A DNA stretch of 64,000 bases from Pseudisothecium myosuroides (GCA_951799445.1 OX637297.1:13950001-14014000); one strand, 5' to 3'; shown: positions 11,381-23,730, numbered from the stretch's first letter. The notes: generated by a model not told the origin, from the sequence alone. Numbers and translations are program-made.

Positions 11381-12186
11381 ACAAGTGAAACTATGTATGA
11401 GACCTCGCAAAATAGCACAAGCAATCCAAAATTCTTACGCACAACACATACTTGAAACAATGGCTTTACTAGGAGGGACAACCATGACGCAATTCACCTT
11501 CTCCCTTCCCAATTCGTTGTAGTTGATGACAATGCTTCGCGCCTTCCTCGCCAAACTAAATTTCTCCTTAAACCGCCAACATGAGATCCACAATTTGCTA
11601 ACCACCGAAGTCACTCAATGGCTTTGGAATCAAACACATTTCGACAAATGGAATTGGGGTTTTCACGGAAATCCACCGTAAATCAAAGATTGAGAACAGT
11701 ACTAAAATATAAAACACAACGACACTATACCAAACACAACGTCACTAAACAAGCGGGATGAGAATTGAGAACTGGAGTCAACGGGCGAGAAAGAACTCTC
11801 CCAACTCTAAACCACTGTCACTCATAGGTGTCACTGGAACTCCAATTGGGTACCACAAGTCACCGTAGGAGTTGATATGACCACTTGCCTTAAGAAACCG
11901 GGTATATTCATGAATGCAAGGAATTATTGTAAATAATATGCATTTCAACTTATCATAATTTCACCAAATGATGTATTGGAAGTTTTAAAAATATTGAATT
12001 CTTGGTTTTCAATTGGTTTTCAATTTTTAAAAAATGTCAATTGTGTCCTTATTCAAAAAAAAATACTGAATCATATTGATGTAAAAAAATGAATGTTTTT
12101 ACTCTTATAGAACAAACATTCTTTCACCCTAGACCAAAATAGCTATTTCTTTATTTTTCCTAAAAGAAATATTCACCCGTAGTAAT
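11381..12186. other. No gene seen
   Basis: AT-rich intergenic DNA with scattered short open frames. I see no convincing gene, RNA or repeat here beyond runs of A and T. Confidence 0.5.
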
Positions 12187-12260
12187 GAAAAAGAAGGATG
12201 ATATGGGTAACCTACAATCACAAATCAAATTGTAGGTTACCCATAACACCCTTCTTTTTC
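12187..12260. repeat. Imperfect palindrome (hairpin or tiny MITE)
   Basis: A 32-nt left arm (GAAAAAGAAGGATGATATGG...) and right arm match in 30 of 32 positions around a 10-nt spacer (CACAAATCAA). The near-perfect pairing in an AT-rich spacer suggests a small foldback element or a recent inverted duplication. Confidence 0.7.
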
Positions 12261-12492
12261 AACTATTGGAAGTTCAAACTAGTCATCCGGACTCCCCCCT
12301 TTTTTGTTTCCATTTTATATAAATAGGAATTGTCCCTAGTCTTTAAGTCGGGTGGAGTTTGTTTAAATTTTATTTATATATCGCCCTAAGCCTTCAAGTA
12401 TATATGTATCAAAAATTAACAAAATATTCCCTAAATCCTTGGAAATTAAATGGAGAAGCAACAAAATATATTGTCTATTATTTTTAGAGCCC

Positions 12493-13190
12493 ACTGATGA
12501 TTTTATTTTTTTGATTCAATCAAGGACCAAAAGAATTTTAAGTATGCATGGACTAACAAAATAGGAATCCACAATATTTGAAATACACCTAGTGTTGGAT
12601 GATTTTATTATTTTGAATTCAATCCTTTACTTACCAAAAGAATTTAAAGTATTAATGGGCTAACAAAATAGGAATCCACAACATTTGAGATACACCTAGT
12701 ATTGGATGATTTTATTATTTTGAATTCAATCCTTTACTTACCAAAAACATTTAAGTATTCATGAACTAACAAAATAGGAATCCACAATATTTGAGATTCA
12801 CCTAGTGTTGGATGATTTTATTATTTAGGATTCAATCCCTTACTTACCAAAAGAATTCAAAGCATCCACAAAAAACAAAATAGGAATCCACAATATTTGA
12901 GATACACCTAGTGTTGGATGATTTTACTATTTTGAATTCAATCCCTTACTTACCAAAACATTTAAGTATTCATGAACTAACAAAATAGGAATCCACAATA
13001 TTTGAGATTCACCTAGTGTTGGATGATTTTATTATTTAGGATTCAATCCCTTACTTACCAAAAGAATTTAAAGCATCCACAAAAAACAAAATAGGAATCC
13101 ACAATATTTGAGATACACCTAGTGTTGGATGATTTTATTATTTTGGATTCAATCAAGGACCAGAAAGAATTGAATTATCCATGGACTAAC
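12493..13190. repeat. 106-bp tandem array, about 6.6 units
   Basis: TAGGAATCCACAA starts at 12563, 12669, 12775, 12881, 12986 and 13092, giving spacings of 106, 106, 106, 105 and 106. Each unit carries ACACCTAGTGTTGGATGATT and AATTCAATCC. Units 3+4 and 5+6 are nearly identical as pairs (the alternate units share AGCATCCACAAAAAACAAAA), so there is a 211-212-bp higher-order repeat. It is non-coding. Confidence 0.9.
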
Positions 13191-13857
13191 ATTGTAATGG
13201 GTATTCTTACAAAATAAAAACTCAACCACAAGAAGGATGCATATGCATATTCTAATTATATAAAAAAAAACATTCATGCATGTATTAATTTAAAAAAATG
13301 GGTATTCTAATGAAATAAATACTCGACCATAATAAGATACATATGGATATTTTTATACTTGTAATTTAAAAAATATTAAACCATAATGATGTAAAGGAGG
13401 GTGTTCCTTATTCTTATAAAGGAAAAATTTAACAATAATATGAAATAATAACGGGCATTTCTATTTTTACAAAAGAAAGATCCAACAATATTAAAATATT
13501 ATGTGTTTTCTTATTTTGTAATACCCTAAATCCTAAACCCTAAACCCTAAGACCTAGGACCTTCAGGTGACGATATTAAGAAAAGGTTGTTGTTTTCTTT
13601 ATAAAAGAAAACATGGAACTATAAATTTACAGGAGCTAGTATTATTATACACATGTTCTCTGCCTTTCAGTGCACATCGGATTCCAATCTTTTCCTTGGA
13701 TAAATGACAAGATTAGAGTTCCACCTTTTTTTGAATTGTACAAAAGAGAATGCACCTGAAAAAGCACACCCCATAACTTGGATGTAGTTGAAGGTGAATC
13801 CTGATTTAGACAGCACGTGGTGGATGTTCATTGGTCCCCTACATACAACATGTACAC
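13191..13857. other. AT-rich spacer with short telomere-like run
   Basis: At 13524-13551 there are CCCTAAA, TCCTAAA, CCCTAAA and CCCTAAG units in a row, the complement of the plant telomere repeat TTTAGGG. The run is too short to mark a chromosome end. The rest holds no gene that I can see. Confidence 0.6.
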
Positions 13858-15715
13858 TGTGTGAGCACGGAAACTCATAAGGGAGAGATGTAGCTTAGAA
13901 ATAGGGTAGGAGTTAGTCAAAAATTTCAAAATTTTGGTAGGAAGTAGGAAACTAGATCCGGATACAGATAAATTCCGGATAGTTAGATTCCGAGGTTCCA
14001 GATCCATTAAAACGGGTTCTCCCGGGAGAAGGAACGGATCTTAAATCCGAGTTAGGTCGGATCAAAATAAGCTACGGAATAGGTATCCGACCTACGCCGC
14101 TAGGGAACCGTTACGGGAACGGACCTCTTTCCGTTTGCCAAGGGGAACGGTCGGCAGCTCGACTAGTACTTAAACCGTCGCCAGACCTAATCTTCCTCAT
14201 TCTTCACTTTGTTGATTGTCTTGCGCACTTAGCTGAGAGAAAGAGTGGTGAGTTAGAGATTGCGACAGGGAGAGACGGGTGAGGTCGGTGCTGATTGCAC
14301 CGGATTTAGTAGTCGGTGTCGGTGAACTATGGCGGAGTCTAGCAACCCGGTAGCGCGTCGGCTTTCCGTCACAGCTCGGATAGTTAAGCCGGCCATTCCC
14401 ACCGATCCGGCTTTTCGGAAAGAATTAGAGACAGATCTGACCCAGATGGGGTGCGTAGGTTTGATCCACCGGCCATGGAATGTGAAGGACCCGGAGATGC
14501 TGGAGCAACTGATCTCAGGGGTCCCAAATCAGTTTGAATTGACTATGAGAGGCCAACCCGGAGCATGGACGGCGGATGTATGGGCTGACGTATACGGGTT
14601 TGAGAAGAACGGATCCGGGCTAGGTTCTCGGGTAGAAAAGTACAGCATAGGAAAGTTCCGTAATCCGGTTACCACTAAGGACGGATACCCCGTGAGTGAC
14701 TGTAAGGACGCTAGGCAGAAACGGATGCTAGAATTTTTAATTCCGATCCTGTATCCGGAAAAGCCCACCCGAGTTACGGTTACGGTGGCCAACACTATCT
14801 TTGGGGCTTTAGAAGATAAGGTAGTCCACTGGGGGAAAGTCTTAGCAGGTATAGTGAAGAAACTGGTGTCACACGTAGGGAAGGGGAAGCCGAGTCTTCT
14901 CAGTCCGTATCTGTTTCACCTATACCACCATCAGGAGGTGCTGACTGGTGAAGAGGTGGTGATTTACAACACCGGATTAGAAATACTTAAGTATGGTCTC
15001 ACACACGAAATTCCACCGGATACTCCAATCGAGGGAGAGGAGGAGGAAGAAGAAGAAGACGAAGACGATGAAGAAGAACCGCAGCAGCAAGACCTGGTCG
15101 ACAAACGGGAGAAGAGAAGGAAGTCGACTGATCCAAACTCGAGGGTGGAACAGTCGACCCCGGAAAAAGGAGAGCGGAGTCAGCCCCCGGGATCGGAACT
15201 GCAGTCGGACTTCTTCGACGTCGGAACACAGTGGATGGAGGAGGCTAAGCACATGCATTTCGGAATGTCAGATATGATCCTAGGGATTGCTGCGGAGCTG
15301 AAGGTGGAGCCGGAAGATATTATAAAGGAGATACGGCGACTACCGAACCCGGATCTGCTTCGTGAGAAGGACGAACGGATCAAGAGCGTGGAGAAAGAAA
15401 GGGATGACCTGTTAGGTCGAGTGAATTGGGCGGAGACGGATGCTGCAGCTGCACGGCAGAAGGAGTCGGAAGCTCTCCAACTCGTCCACAATTTGACCGC
15501 GTTGGTGGAGCAGCCCTCAGAAGCTGTGATCAAATCCCGACTCTTCAGCAATCAGCTAAGTGGCACAGGCCACTTATTCGGGTCCAAAGTGGTAATTATC
15601 TTGGTGGACTTCTAGGCCCGAATGGAAGGAATTTTGAAGCAGATGGCGCAACTGTTGGGGCACCTTGACCCAAACAAGCCCTTGGACTTCACCCACTTTC
15701 CGGAGCTGCCCAACG

Positions 15716-16280
15716 CTCGGGGGGGTCACTTAGAGTGTCCATTAGAAAACACGTGCGAACAAAACTTTGGACCCCCTATATTATATCCTAAAATTTAAAT
15801 AAAATGAAATAAAAAAAAATATGACTAGATTTTCCTACTTCAAAAGTTTATGTTTTGAATTATTGATATTTTTATTTGTTAATGATAATTAGTTACAAAT
15901 TTTTGAAGTAATTAGATACACTGTACAACTGAAAAATAACTTTCACACCCCTATATTATATCCTAAAAAATTGTCTAAAAAATGAACAAAAAATTCCTAA
16001 AAATAGCTCTCTATTGAAAGTTCATTTTGAGTTGAGTATTGATGCAATGGTCATCTAAATGTGATCTCTATAAATATTTGAGTTGAAAAACATGCCGTTT
16101 TAGGCCATTTTCAACCTCTTGTACAAATCATTTCAACTATTATTTTAGTTTGAAATTTTGGCAATAGAAACCTATAGTCATTATTAAGCAACCCTCAAAA
16201 TTTTAAGTTGAAATTATAGTTCATTAGAAACCACTTGTTCACACGTGGTTTGTAGTAAAATACTAGGTGCCCCCCCCGAG
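15716..16280. mobile_element. 565-bp hAT-like MITE
   Basis: The ends are inverted repeats: CTCGGGGGGGTCACTTAG on the left and, read from the other strand, CTCGGGGGGGGCACCTAG on the right (16 of 18). An 8-bp duplication GCCCAACG lies at 15708-15715 and 16281-16288. An 8-bp duplication is typical of the hAT superfamily. The interior is AT-rich, non-coding, and contains CCTATATTATATCCTAAAA twice. Confidence 0.85.
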
Positions 16281-17703
16281 GCCCAACGTCGACTTGTTGA
16301 AGACGCCCCAGAAGCTGGGGCCGGAGATCATTCTACAGCCATCCCCAAAACCGACTTCCAGTCAGACACGGATCCAGATGAAGGCTACTATGTTGGGCCA
16401 TACGAGGAGTATTGTGAGCTCCCAATTTGTCACTTGGGACTCGTAGAATTATTTTTTTGGAAATTTGCAATTTAAAGTTGATAAAAGTATAGAAAAATCC
16501 ATAAAAAGAGTGTAGAACCAAAATAGGGTTGTGTCATACCCATTATAGTATTTGGTCTAGATTTGTGTTTTTTACTTAGAATCCCCCAAACCTTGCCTAA
16601 AAATAGTATAGAAATAACGAAAAGGTTAGATTTGGAGGATTCGAGTCACACAGCCCCAAAAGGGCTAAATTCCACCATGAATGTGGCGATTCATGGCTAG
16701 GCCGGTCCGAGGGATCCACAGGGAGGCCACTAGGTCGGGTCCTAGAGTTAGATTTAGAATTCCCCATTAGATCAACGAATTCCCAAAATCCCGATTGTTA
16801 GCATGCAGGAGCCACTCACGCAAGACCGGGCCCGTGGAGGAATCTACAGCCCAAGGATGGTGTTCTAGGGTGAATCCCATGCCAGGAGTCCAACAGCGAA
16901 ATCGGTTTGCCAAGATTCTTCCACCTGCAGAAGATTCCCGCACCATCGCTAATTCGAAGAGATGGCCCGTTTAAATCTCCATTGACCAATCGTGCCAGGT
17001 ACAAAAACACAACCGCACTTGTTTTATGCGACTCCCTGAGAGGTCACGTGAAAAATCCCGGCATCTTCCGACTTGCAGAAGAACCTTTTTCCGGGTGGTC
17101 AACCCTCCTAACTTCCAACGGGAATTTCATGGAAATTATCCAGGTTACAATAAAATCTCACTAAAAATTAGACTAGCTTGTTTTATGTTAATAATGCGCT
17201 CCGTGAAGTTTCACGACATTCCGATAGTAGCAAGTACCCGAACCGACGAGATTCTTCGGGAATTAACCACGTGGCGGGGTCCCCGCCGCATTGACCGGCA
17301 TTCCGGGACCATATGATGGCGAAATGAAGTCAATCAAAAGTCCTTCCCGACTCTCTCGCACCTACCGGAGACCCTAGGCTATTCACATTTCTCAAAATAG
17401 GAGACCCCCAAGATCTAGGATTTTACCACGATTTGGTTTTTAAACTAAATTAGCCTACGATGGGTTTTTGGCCTCGGTACTGGGGGTAGAGGGATTTAGG
17501 ACTAAACACGGCGATCTAGATCCAACGGCGCAATCCGTTTAGCGATTGGAGCTAATCTCCAAAAGTTAGGATGTTGGTCCAGCATAGATGGTAGAAGTAG
17601 AAATTTAGGATGTAGGATGAAAATCTTTGAGGATGAGGATGAAAATCCCCGTTGATAAGGTTATCTTAGAACTCTAGAGGGAGGGGTGAGCCCTTGGGAA
17701 ACC

Positions 17704-17710
17704 TATATAA
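17704..17710 (+). promoter_or_regulatory. TATA box of LTR C1
   Basis: TATATAA sits in CCTATATAAGGGCCCC, followed by a pyrimidine-rich TTTCTCTCTCTAGAACACCCC. C2 has the same arrangement at 46013-46019. It probably marks the U3/R boundary, with transcription starting about 30 bp downstream. Confidence 0.65.
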
Positions 17711-18861
17711 GGGCCCCATTTCTCTCTCTAGAACACCCCCAATTCTTGTTTTGGGTCCGTGGGTCCAAGTTATTTTGGATATTTTGGCGTTTGAAGTCAA
17801 AAACCTCTACGGTGTTTTCGGAGCACTTTTGGCTCCATTGTTGCTTATTTTCAAGCTTTGAAGGTCCTTGGGGGTCCTTTTATCTTGCCTTGTTTACTCT
17901 TTGTGTACTCTTAGTGCTCTTGTTTTGAGTTGAGAGACCCTCTCTTTCCGTGTGTATCTTTGTTTGTGTCCTTGAGAGCTAGCTTGTGTGGTTTAGAGGC
18001 TTTGTGGTGTCTTGCACTAACCCTAAAGCAACCCCCCACCGTACCTTGGCGATGCCGCTTTGGGGGGCCTTTAGCGTGTGAGATTGTTGTGTTGTCACGT
18101 GTTCCTAACTTGTGGGGTCTCTAAGTACGCTCTTACCCTTGATCTAACATTTTCCTTGTTGAGTGGACCCCCCCCTTGTGGGACGGCGAAGCTTTGACTT
18201 TGTGGTGTGGGTTTCTCTTAAGTATTGGTCTACCTTCTTCTAACTTCTCTCTTGTCGAGTGGACCCCCCTCCGGGACGGCGAAGCTTTGACCCTATGTAC
18301 GTTTCCTTTTAAAAGTTTTGTCTTTACACTCTTCTAAAGTCCCTCCCATTGTGTGAGCCCCCTTGGAAACGGCGAAGCTTTGAACTTGTGACAAGGTCAA
18401 AGTCCTAAAGTGTATGTTAAAAGTTTAGGCGGCGGAGCTTTGAACCCCCGGAGTGCTATCAAGTCCTAAAGTTGGTGTTAAACCCAACTTGACGGCGAAG
18501 CTTTGAACCTCCCCCGTGTTTAGTTCCAAAGTCTAGTTTCCAAGACCTTTGTGGAAACGTCCAGAGTTTAGCTTCCAAGATATGTAGGTTTTCTTTGTAT
18601 TTGGCAAGTCCCATGGTTCCAAGTTTTAGTTAGGCTAGGGTTCCCTAAGTTCTAGTTTCCCCCAAGATAGTGAGTCTAAGTGTCCCCAAGGTTTAGTTTT
18701 CCCCCTAGTTTTTTTTAGTCTAAGTGTCCCCAAGGTTTAGTCTTCCCCCTAGTTTTTTTTAGTCTAAGTGTCCCCAAGGTTTAGTTTTCCCCCTAGTTCT
18801 TTTTTCCTTTGTGTTATTTTTTTTAGCCTAGCCTACCCAAAGTTTGCAAGAAAAAAACCAG

Positions 18862-19012
18862 TCCAAGTTCACAGTCCAATTCACAGTCCAGTTCACGGTC
18901 CAGTTCACAGCCAGTTCACAGCCAGTTCACAGTCCAGTTCACAGCCAGTCACAGTCCAGTTCATAGCCAGTCACAGTCCAGTCACAGTCAGTCACAAGTC
19001 CAGTTCAGAAAA
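18862..19012. repeat. CAGTCCAGTTCA minisatellite in LTR C1
   Basis: Irregular repeats of CAGTCCAGTTCA and CAGCCAGTTCA fill this stretch. C2 has a different minisatellite at the matching place (47155-47310), so the site is a length-variable part of the leader. Confidence 0.7.
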
Positions 19013-19725
19013 ACAAAACGTAACAAAAAAAAAACAAATTATAATTAATTAAAAAATTAATTATTGAACCGACCCCCCTCCAGCCAGCAAGAGGCCGGCC
19101 AACAGGAGGTCGGCTTGGCTTGGCAGGCTTGGTCCAGGGCCCTGGGCTCTACATTCTCCTTGTTTTTTTTGAATTTTTCCTTTCCTAAACAAAAAAGAGG
19201 TGTTGGATTAGATGGGCTAGGGGTAGAGTAGGGGAGGAGGAACTAGGGAAAAGAGTCTAAAAAAGGAAGAGGGGGAAGAAAAATAGAGGTTGCCATTCCA
19301 CGCGCCACTTGCACAAAAACATCCGATCCAACCTGCATCACCACTCACACCTACACACAATGGAAGGAAATTAGGGAGAAGGATGTGTTATAGGAGTGGA
19401 AAAGAGAGAGACGATGAATAGTGCCTAGTTAGGAGATTAGATAGGAAATCTAGAAGAACTCCTTGCAACCGTTGGGAGGAGGATTAGGATGACACAAAGC
19501 AAGGTTGCGTAAGAGGGTAGGAAGAACATTTAAACCCTTCTCGTAGTTTGAAACCATAGTGTAAGACTCATAAAAGCTTAGGTGGAATAGTGCTAGTGTA
19601 GAAGAAAGAGGAAGAAAGAAAAGAAAGGAGGAAGGGAAAGAGGGAGTTTAGATCATCAAAAATTGTAATATTTTCTCAATAAGCGGTGAGCTTGGAAAAA
19701 ATTCAAAACAAAGCCAAAGACTACC

Positions 19726-19788
19726 ATGGAGCGTGAGGATGTACACGTGGACGTGGACGAAGTTATTTTCGACACCAGTAGTGAAGAG
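19726..19788 (+). CDS. LTR-encoded first coding exon, 21 codons (C1)
   Basis: ATG at 19726 opens a 63-nt acidic frame (MEREDVHVDVDEV, ending DTSSEE) that runs into GTGAGT, a strong splice donor at 19789. In C2 the same 63-nt block (47985-48047) keeps frame and length, with about eight silent third-position differences, and ends at GTGGGT; its first codon is ATA. Selection on protein is therefore likely. I infer that a full element splices this exon across the LTR end into its first internal ORF. It is far too short to assign to a family. Confidence 0.5.
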
Positions 19789-20049
19789 GTGAGTTTTTGA
19801 GTTAATCTAAGATGTTTCTCCCTAATTAGCATTTATTTTTCTAATCAGCCCTTAGAGCGTGATTAGCATCCGAGATTAGTGCAAATTAGAAGTTTAGAGT
19901 CAAAAAGTTATAGATTAGGAATAGAGGTTTCCGAAAACATCTTATAATTAAGATTCGACCGTAAACTGACCGCATTAGGCTAAGTTAAACGATAGGGGGT
20001 AGGACGGAGGAATTTTGAATAAAATTTCATCCAAAAAGAACCATGGACG

Positions 20050-21130
20050 GAAATTAGGTTTAAATTAGAAGGAGAATTTAGGATTAAAATTAGGGATTAA
20101 TTAGCAGTTAGAATTAAAATCAATTTACACTTTTACTTTTTTAAAGTTAAACTTCTAAGGTCAAAATCTAGAGTTAACTTTGGGGAGTTAAAAAATAGAA
20201 TTAATTTAGAACTTTAACTTAGGGGTTTAAACTCTCAAGTCAAATCTTAGGGTAGGTTCATGTAAGAGTTTAGAGTTGATTAGGGAGTCAGAAATTAGAG
20301 TAGAAAGTAGAGGTCAACAGTAGAATTGAAAATTAACTTAGGAAGGAGATTTTTGAGTTAGGAATAGAATAAAAAGTAGAGGTCAAAACTTGGAGTAACA
20401 TTTAGAGTTCATCTAGGATTAAAACGATAGGATTAAAGTTGGAAGTAGAAAGTCAAAAGTCAAAAGTCAAAAGTTAAGATTAAATTTAAAGTTTAAACTT
20501 TAGAGTCAAGGGGGGAAGTAAGAAGTTAGAGTAAAAAGCTAAAGTGAAAAGTGAAAAGTTATAGTTAGATTTAGAGGGTAAATCTTAGAGTTAGTTGGAA
20601 GTAGAAAAAATCTAGAGTCAAAGTGAAAACGTAGAGTTAAACCTGGAGGTTAAGATTGGGAATTAATTTTAGAAGTAAAAATTTAGAGTTAAAAGTCAAA
20701 AACCTAGAGTTAAATTAGGAGTAAAAATCTACAGTAAAAAAGTGAAAAGTTAGAGTTAACTTTAAAGGGTAAATCTTAGAGTAGTTTAGAAATAAGAACA
20801 TTGAAATAAAAGTGAAACTTAGAATTACCCTAGAAGGTTAAAGCTTGGAAGTTAGGAGTTGAAGTTGATTTAGAAGTAAAAACCTAGAGTTAAAAGTCAA
20901 AACCGTAGAGTTAAATTTAGAAGGATAAATTTAGAATAGAATAGAAGAGTAAAAACTTGGAGTTAAAAGTTAAACCTAGAGTTAAATTCCGAGGATAAAT
21001 TTCAGAGTTAAATTAGGAGTAAGAACCTAGAGTCAAAAGTCAGTAGTTAATATTTAAAACCAAGTTAAAAGAGTAAAAATCTAGAGTTTCATTTAGAGGT
21101 CGAAAATTAGAGTAAGAGTTGAACCTTAGA
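20050..21130. repeat. Purine-rich degenerate repeat tract of LTR C1
   Basis: Hundreds of variants of TAGAGTTAAA, AAAAGTCAAAA and TTTAGGAGTAAAA fill over 1 kb directly after the splice donor, with almost no long ORF. C2 has the same at 48300-49230. It would be intron if the donor at 19789 is used. Confidence 0.7.
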
Positions 21131-21535
21131 ATTAGTCTTTAGAAGTAGAACTTCTAGGTGGAGTCTTAAAACCCCACGATAGTCTTAGAGGTTCATGGAA
21201 GGAACATAGGGGTTCCCCTTTTTACGTAGTTAGGGACGTTAGAAATGACGCCAACTACCCAGTCTACCCTCGACATAGGATAGATAGTTACAGAGTCAGG
21301 ATTTCACCATCACTCTAAACATCGCAATTAACTTGTGAGTTATTACATGCATTACTAATTATTTGCTGCCATCCACGACACTTAAGAAACGTTAGCAAAA
21401 AAGATCCATTGCTTGGAAGGCACAGTGGACCGCGCTCACATCACCCCCATATATTAAAAATTGTGGATAAAGGCATAGAACCTGTTCGGTGTTCGCTTTA
21501 TTACCAAGGGTGGGTAATCTAGTGCCTACAAGTAT

Positions 21536-21926
21536 CCAGTCGATTCCGGTAGTAGCAGGGAGTACCGTTCCGACATCCGGAACATCCGTCCGGAGCGATT
21601 TAAACCACCGGATGGGGGCCTTGTCAAACCCAGCTCGGACCAATCCGGTCGACTTCCCTCATATGCAGAAGATATCGCCGAAGAAGAATACAACACCGAT
21701 TCAACTGGACGATTCACCAGAGAGAGAGACCAGAGTGGAGATGATCCAAGAGTTCGAGAAGGGGGAATTCACTTCCGGGGATGAGATGGCTTCGAATGAC
21801 GATCCGCCGCCGATCAAACGGAAGATACCAACCCGGGCTGCAACAAAGCCCACTCCACCGAAAACAAGCAGGAAACCACCTGCAGGGCTGAGTAGCAGTG
21901 CGAAGAAATCAAAGCGAGGAAAGTAG
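21536..21926 (+). CDS. Family D protein C-terminus (resumed after C1)
   Basis: The sequence continues from the target duplication into a frame matching the D2 copy (VPTSGTSVRSDLNHRMGAL against VPGTSVRSDLIQRIGAM). It ends with a Lys/Arg-rich tail, SSSAKKSKRGK, at TAG 21924-21926. The Pro/Thr-rich spacer and basic tail parallel those of family A. Confidence 0.7.
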
Positions 21927-22766
21927 TTAGTTAGTATGTTTGCAGTAGTTAGGATTTTGAATCTGGAGCGGATTTTCCGTGCGTGGGGCCCGGTTCCGGA
22001 TTCTTAGGAGTAGTTGAACTTTCCAGATAATGCGGTTAGTTACTGATTGGTCACCTGGATTTCAGGTGTGCCCTTTTTGGCTTTTTGTTTGGGTTTTTAA
22101 GTGGAGGGGAGCTTGTTGCCCTCTCATTCCATCCTTGCCCATTTGATGTGCATTAGTTTATGTTCATATTCCTTTTTTCTCTAATCTGAGCCACTAAGTG
22201 GACATTCGGATTTCTGGCTATATGTGCGTTTTCTTGAGTCGTTTATGGAGTGACAAAAGTGTGAGAGAGGGCGGGTGAGGGGGAATCTGGGTTGAGAACT
22301 AGTTGGACCTGATTTGAGCGAGTAAGTTTGTGAGGAAACTTTACTAGACTTGTGAGTAAGGACTTGAGCGTGGTACCTTTAAATTGCCGTAACGGTGATC
22401 CGGTTCTAAGGAGTGGTGCGGATGCGAGTCCGGAATCCAGGGAGGGTTCCGAGCAGAGATAAGCGACCGCCAGCAAAAAATCCCCACTCACCGGAAGGTC
22501 TGCCAACCATAGGATCAGTCTGGTAGATAGATGCGCGAATCTCTTTTAGTTCCGGCTGTCTTGATCTGTCATTGTAGTAGAAGCGGAAGGATGCAATTCT
22601 GAGTGACTTGTTTTTCGGACAAGCTACCCGGGGAATTGTGAGGATTATTACTTTCTCTATTCTACACTAAAAACTCGGTTAGGATTGTTTTGTGTGAAGT
22701 TTTGTGCAGAGAAATAGATGTCTATGAGTGGTGCGTCCCTACCCCTCTAAAGATCAAATGCGGACA

Positions 22767-22785
22767 CCCTGAGGGTAAAACAGGG
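22767..22785 (+). other. Conserved RNA hairpin in family D LTR
   Basis: CCCTG (22767-22771) pairs with CAGGG (22781-22785). The D2 copy is identical at 51507-51525. Compared with family A, the stem bases differ on both sides and still pair. Confidence 0.5.
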
Positions 22786-23056
22786 GAGTAGAAAACCAGT
22801 CGAAGTTAAGAAGTGAGACCCGGAATCTGGATTATATCGGAAACCGGAAAGGGATAGATCCGGATTGGGATCCGGAAGACCATTGTGTCAGAAATAGGAA
22901 AAGAAAGAGGTGTTGCTTGGGTTTTGTTGTTTTGATTAAGACCCGGACACTTCTTAGCTTGCTGAAACATACTAGAATCTCCTGGGACGATATTTCATGT
23001 TATCTTATCATCTTTTTGGTATTAAGGATACTTACGCCTAGATTGCGTGTACGACA

Positions 23057-23730
23057 TACACATTGTATTCCTTCATACATTTCTGAAGTCAACTGAAGCT
23101 TCCAATCCAGAAGACACATTTGCAAGAATATATATATATACATATTTTTTTGAAACCCATGGACAATTTTTATTGATAAAAGGAAAACAGTACACAAGGA
23201 AAAAAACCCGGCGAAAATCTTTACATTTATTTGCAAGAATATCTGGTTATAAAGATATGGATATATACCAATGTAGCTGCACAATATTTCATTAACTGAA
23301 GCCTAAAAACCTAATGCAATTGTGTAACAATATACTCAGTAACTAATTTTCAATGTCTACTTAACTACAAGCTGATACACTAAGTACAACCCGGAATGTA
23401 GTCTGTATGCAAAACTATCGGGCAAAATTATTGGTATGCACACCAGAACTTTTTTTATTTTTGGTCTATTTGATGCTGCTGTGAGACAATTCCAGCCTAG
23501 CTAAGACAATCCCTCCAAAAATGCACCAACATTGTGAGGGCATGATTGATTCTACTAATCCAAGAATAACCCTATTGACTCGGAATAGAATGCTAGAATT
23601 TCAGATTCAGAATACAATGTTGATATTTCAGAGTCGGAATATAATAAGGCCTTCATTCGCTCGTTCAAGTGGCCTAGCATACAACATGATGTACTGAGAT
23701 GTACAATACGTACCGAATGCATCCCTAACT
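23057..23730. other. No gene seen
   Basis: Host DNA downstream of the zinc-finger gene copy 2, with a short TA run near 23130. It is probably 3' flank or UTR. Confidence 0.4.

Larger units (their letters stand above)
16413..21530 (+). mobile_element. Family C giant LTR (copy C1), 5.1 kb
   Basis: It begins TGTGAGCTCCCAATTTG, ends AGTGCCTACA, and is flanked by AGTAT at 16408-16412 and 21531-21535. Copy C2 (44721-49651) is alike throughout. The upstream 1.3 kb ends in a TATA box (17704), and a long leader, a small coding exon (19726) and a purine-rich intron-like tract follow. No gag-pol and no second LTR are present: a solo LTR of an element whose LTR exceeds 4.9 kb, in the size range known for Ogre/Tat-like plant Ty3 elements. 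Confidence 0.85.
14329..21926 (+). pseudogene. Family D LTR protein, split by two insertions
   Basis: ATG at 14329 (MAESSNPVARR). Residues 15-230 form a helical domain with MGCVGLIHRPWNV, a block ending LYPEKPTRVTVTVANTIFGAL, and LLSPYLFHLYHHQE. An acidic run (EEEEEEEDEDDEEE) and a basic RRKSTD linker follow, then a coiled coil, then HLFGSKVVIILVDF. There the frame meets TAG at 15613-15615, where the D2 copy has CAG. Coding resumes at 16289-16412 and 21536-21926 (ends KKSKRGK). Known families with a similar layout are the 'putative plant transposon protein' and plant mobile domain groups, but the match is by eye and weak. No reverse transcriptase is present. Confidence 0.7.
13858..23056 (+). 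mobile_element. Family D LTR (copy D1) with nested insertions
   Basis: It starts TGTGTGAGCACGG and ends GCGTGTACGACA. It is flanked by TACAC at 13853-13857 and TACAC at 23057-23061, a perfect 5-bp target duplication. Without the MITE (15716-16280) and the family C LTR (16413-21530) the unit is about 3.5 kb. It contains one ORF, a TATA-like TTTTTAAG near 22096, the conserved hairpin at 22767-22785 and the CTCCTGGGACGATA box near 22980. No internal gag-pol region or second LTR is present, so it reads as a solo LTR. The 3' third resembles family A. Confidence 0.85.

Noticed and set aside
12493..13190. CRISPR-like array
   Set aside because: The 106-bp units are contiguous without unique spacers and the setting is a plant genome, so it is an ordinary tandem repeat.
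13524..13551. Chromosome end from telomere-like CCCTAAA units
   Set aside because: There are only about four units and genes and mobile elements continue on both sides. At most it is an interstitial trace.
14977..15258. Minus-strand ORFs opposite the D1 acidic linker
   Set aside because: These are shadows of the GAG/GAA-rich coding run, with no conserved pattern of their own.
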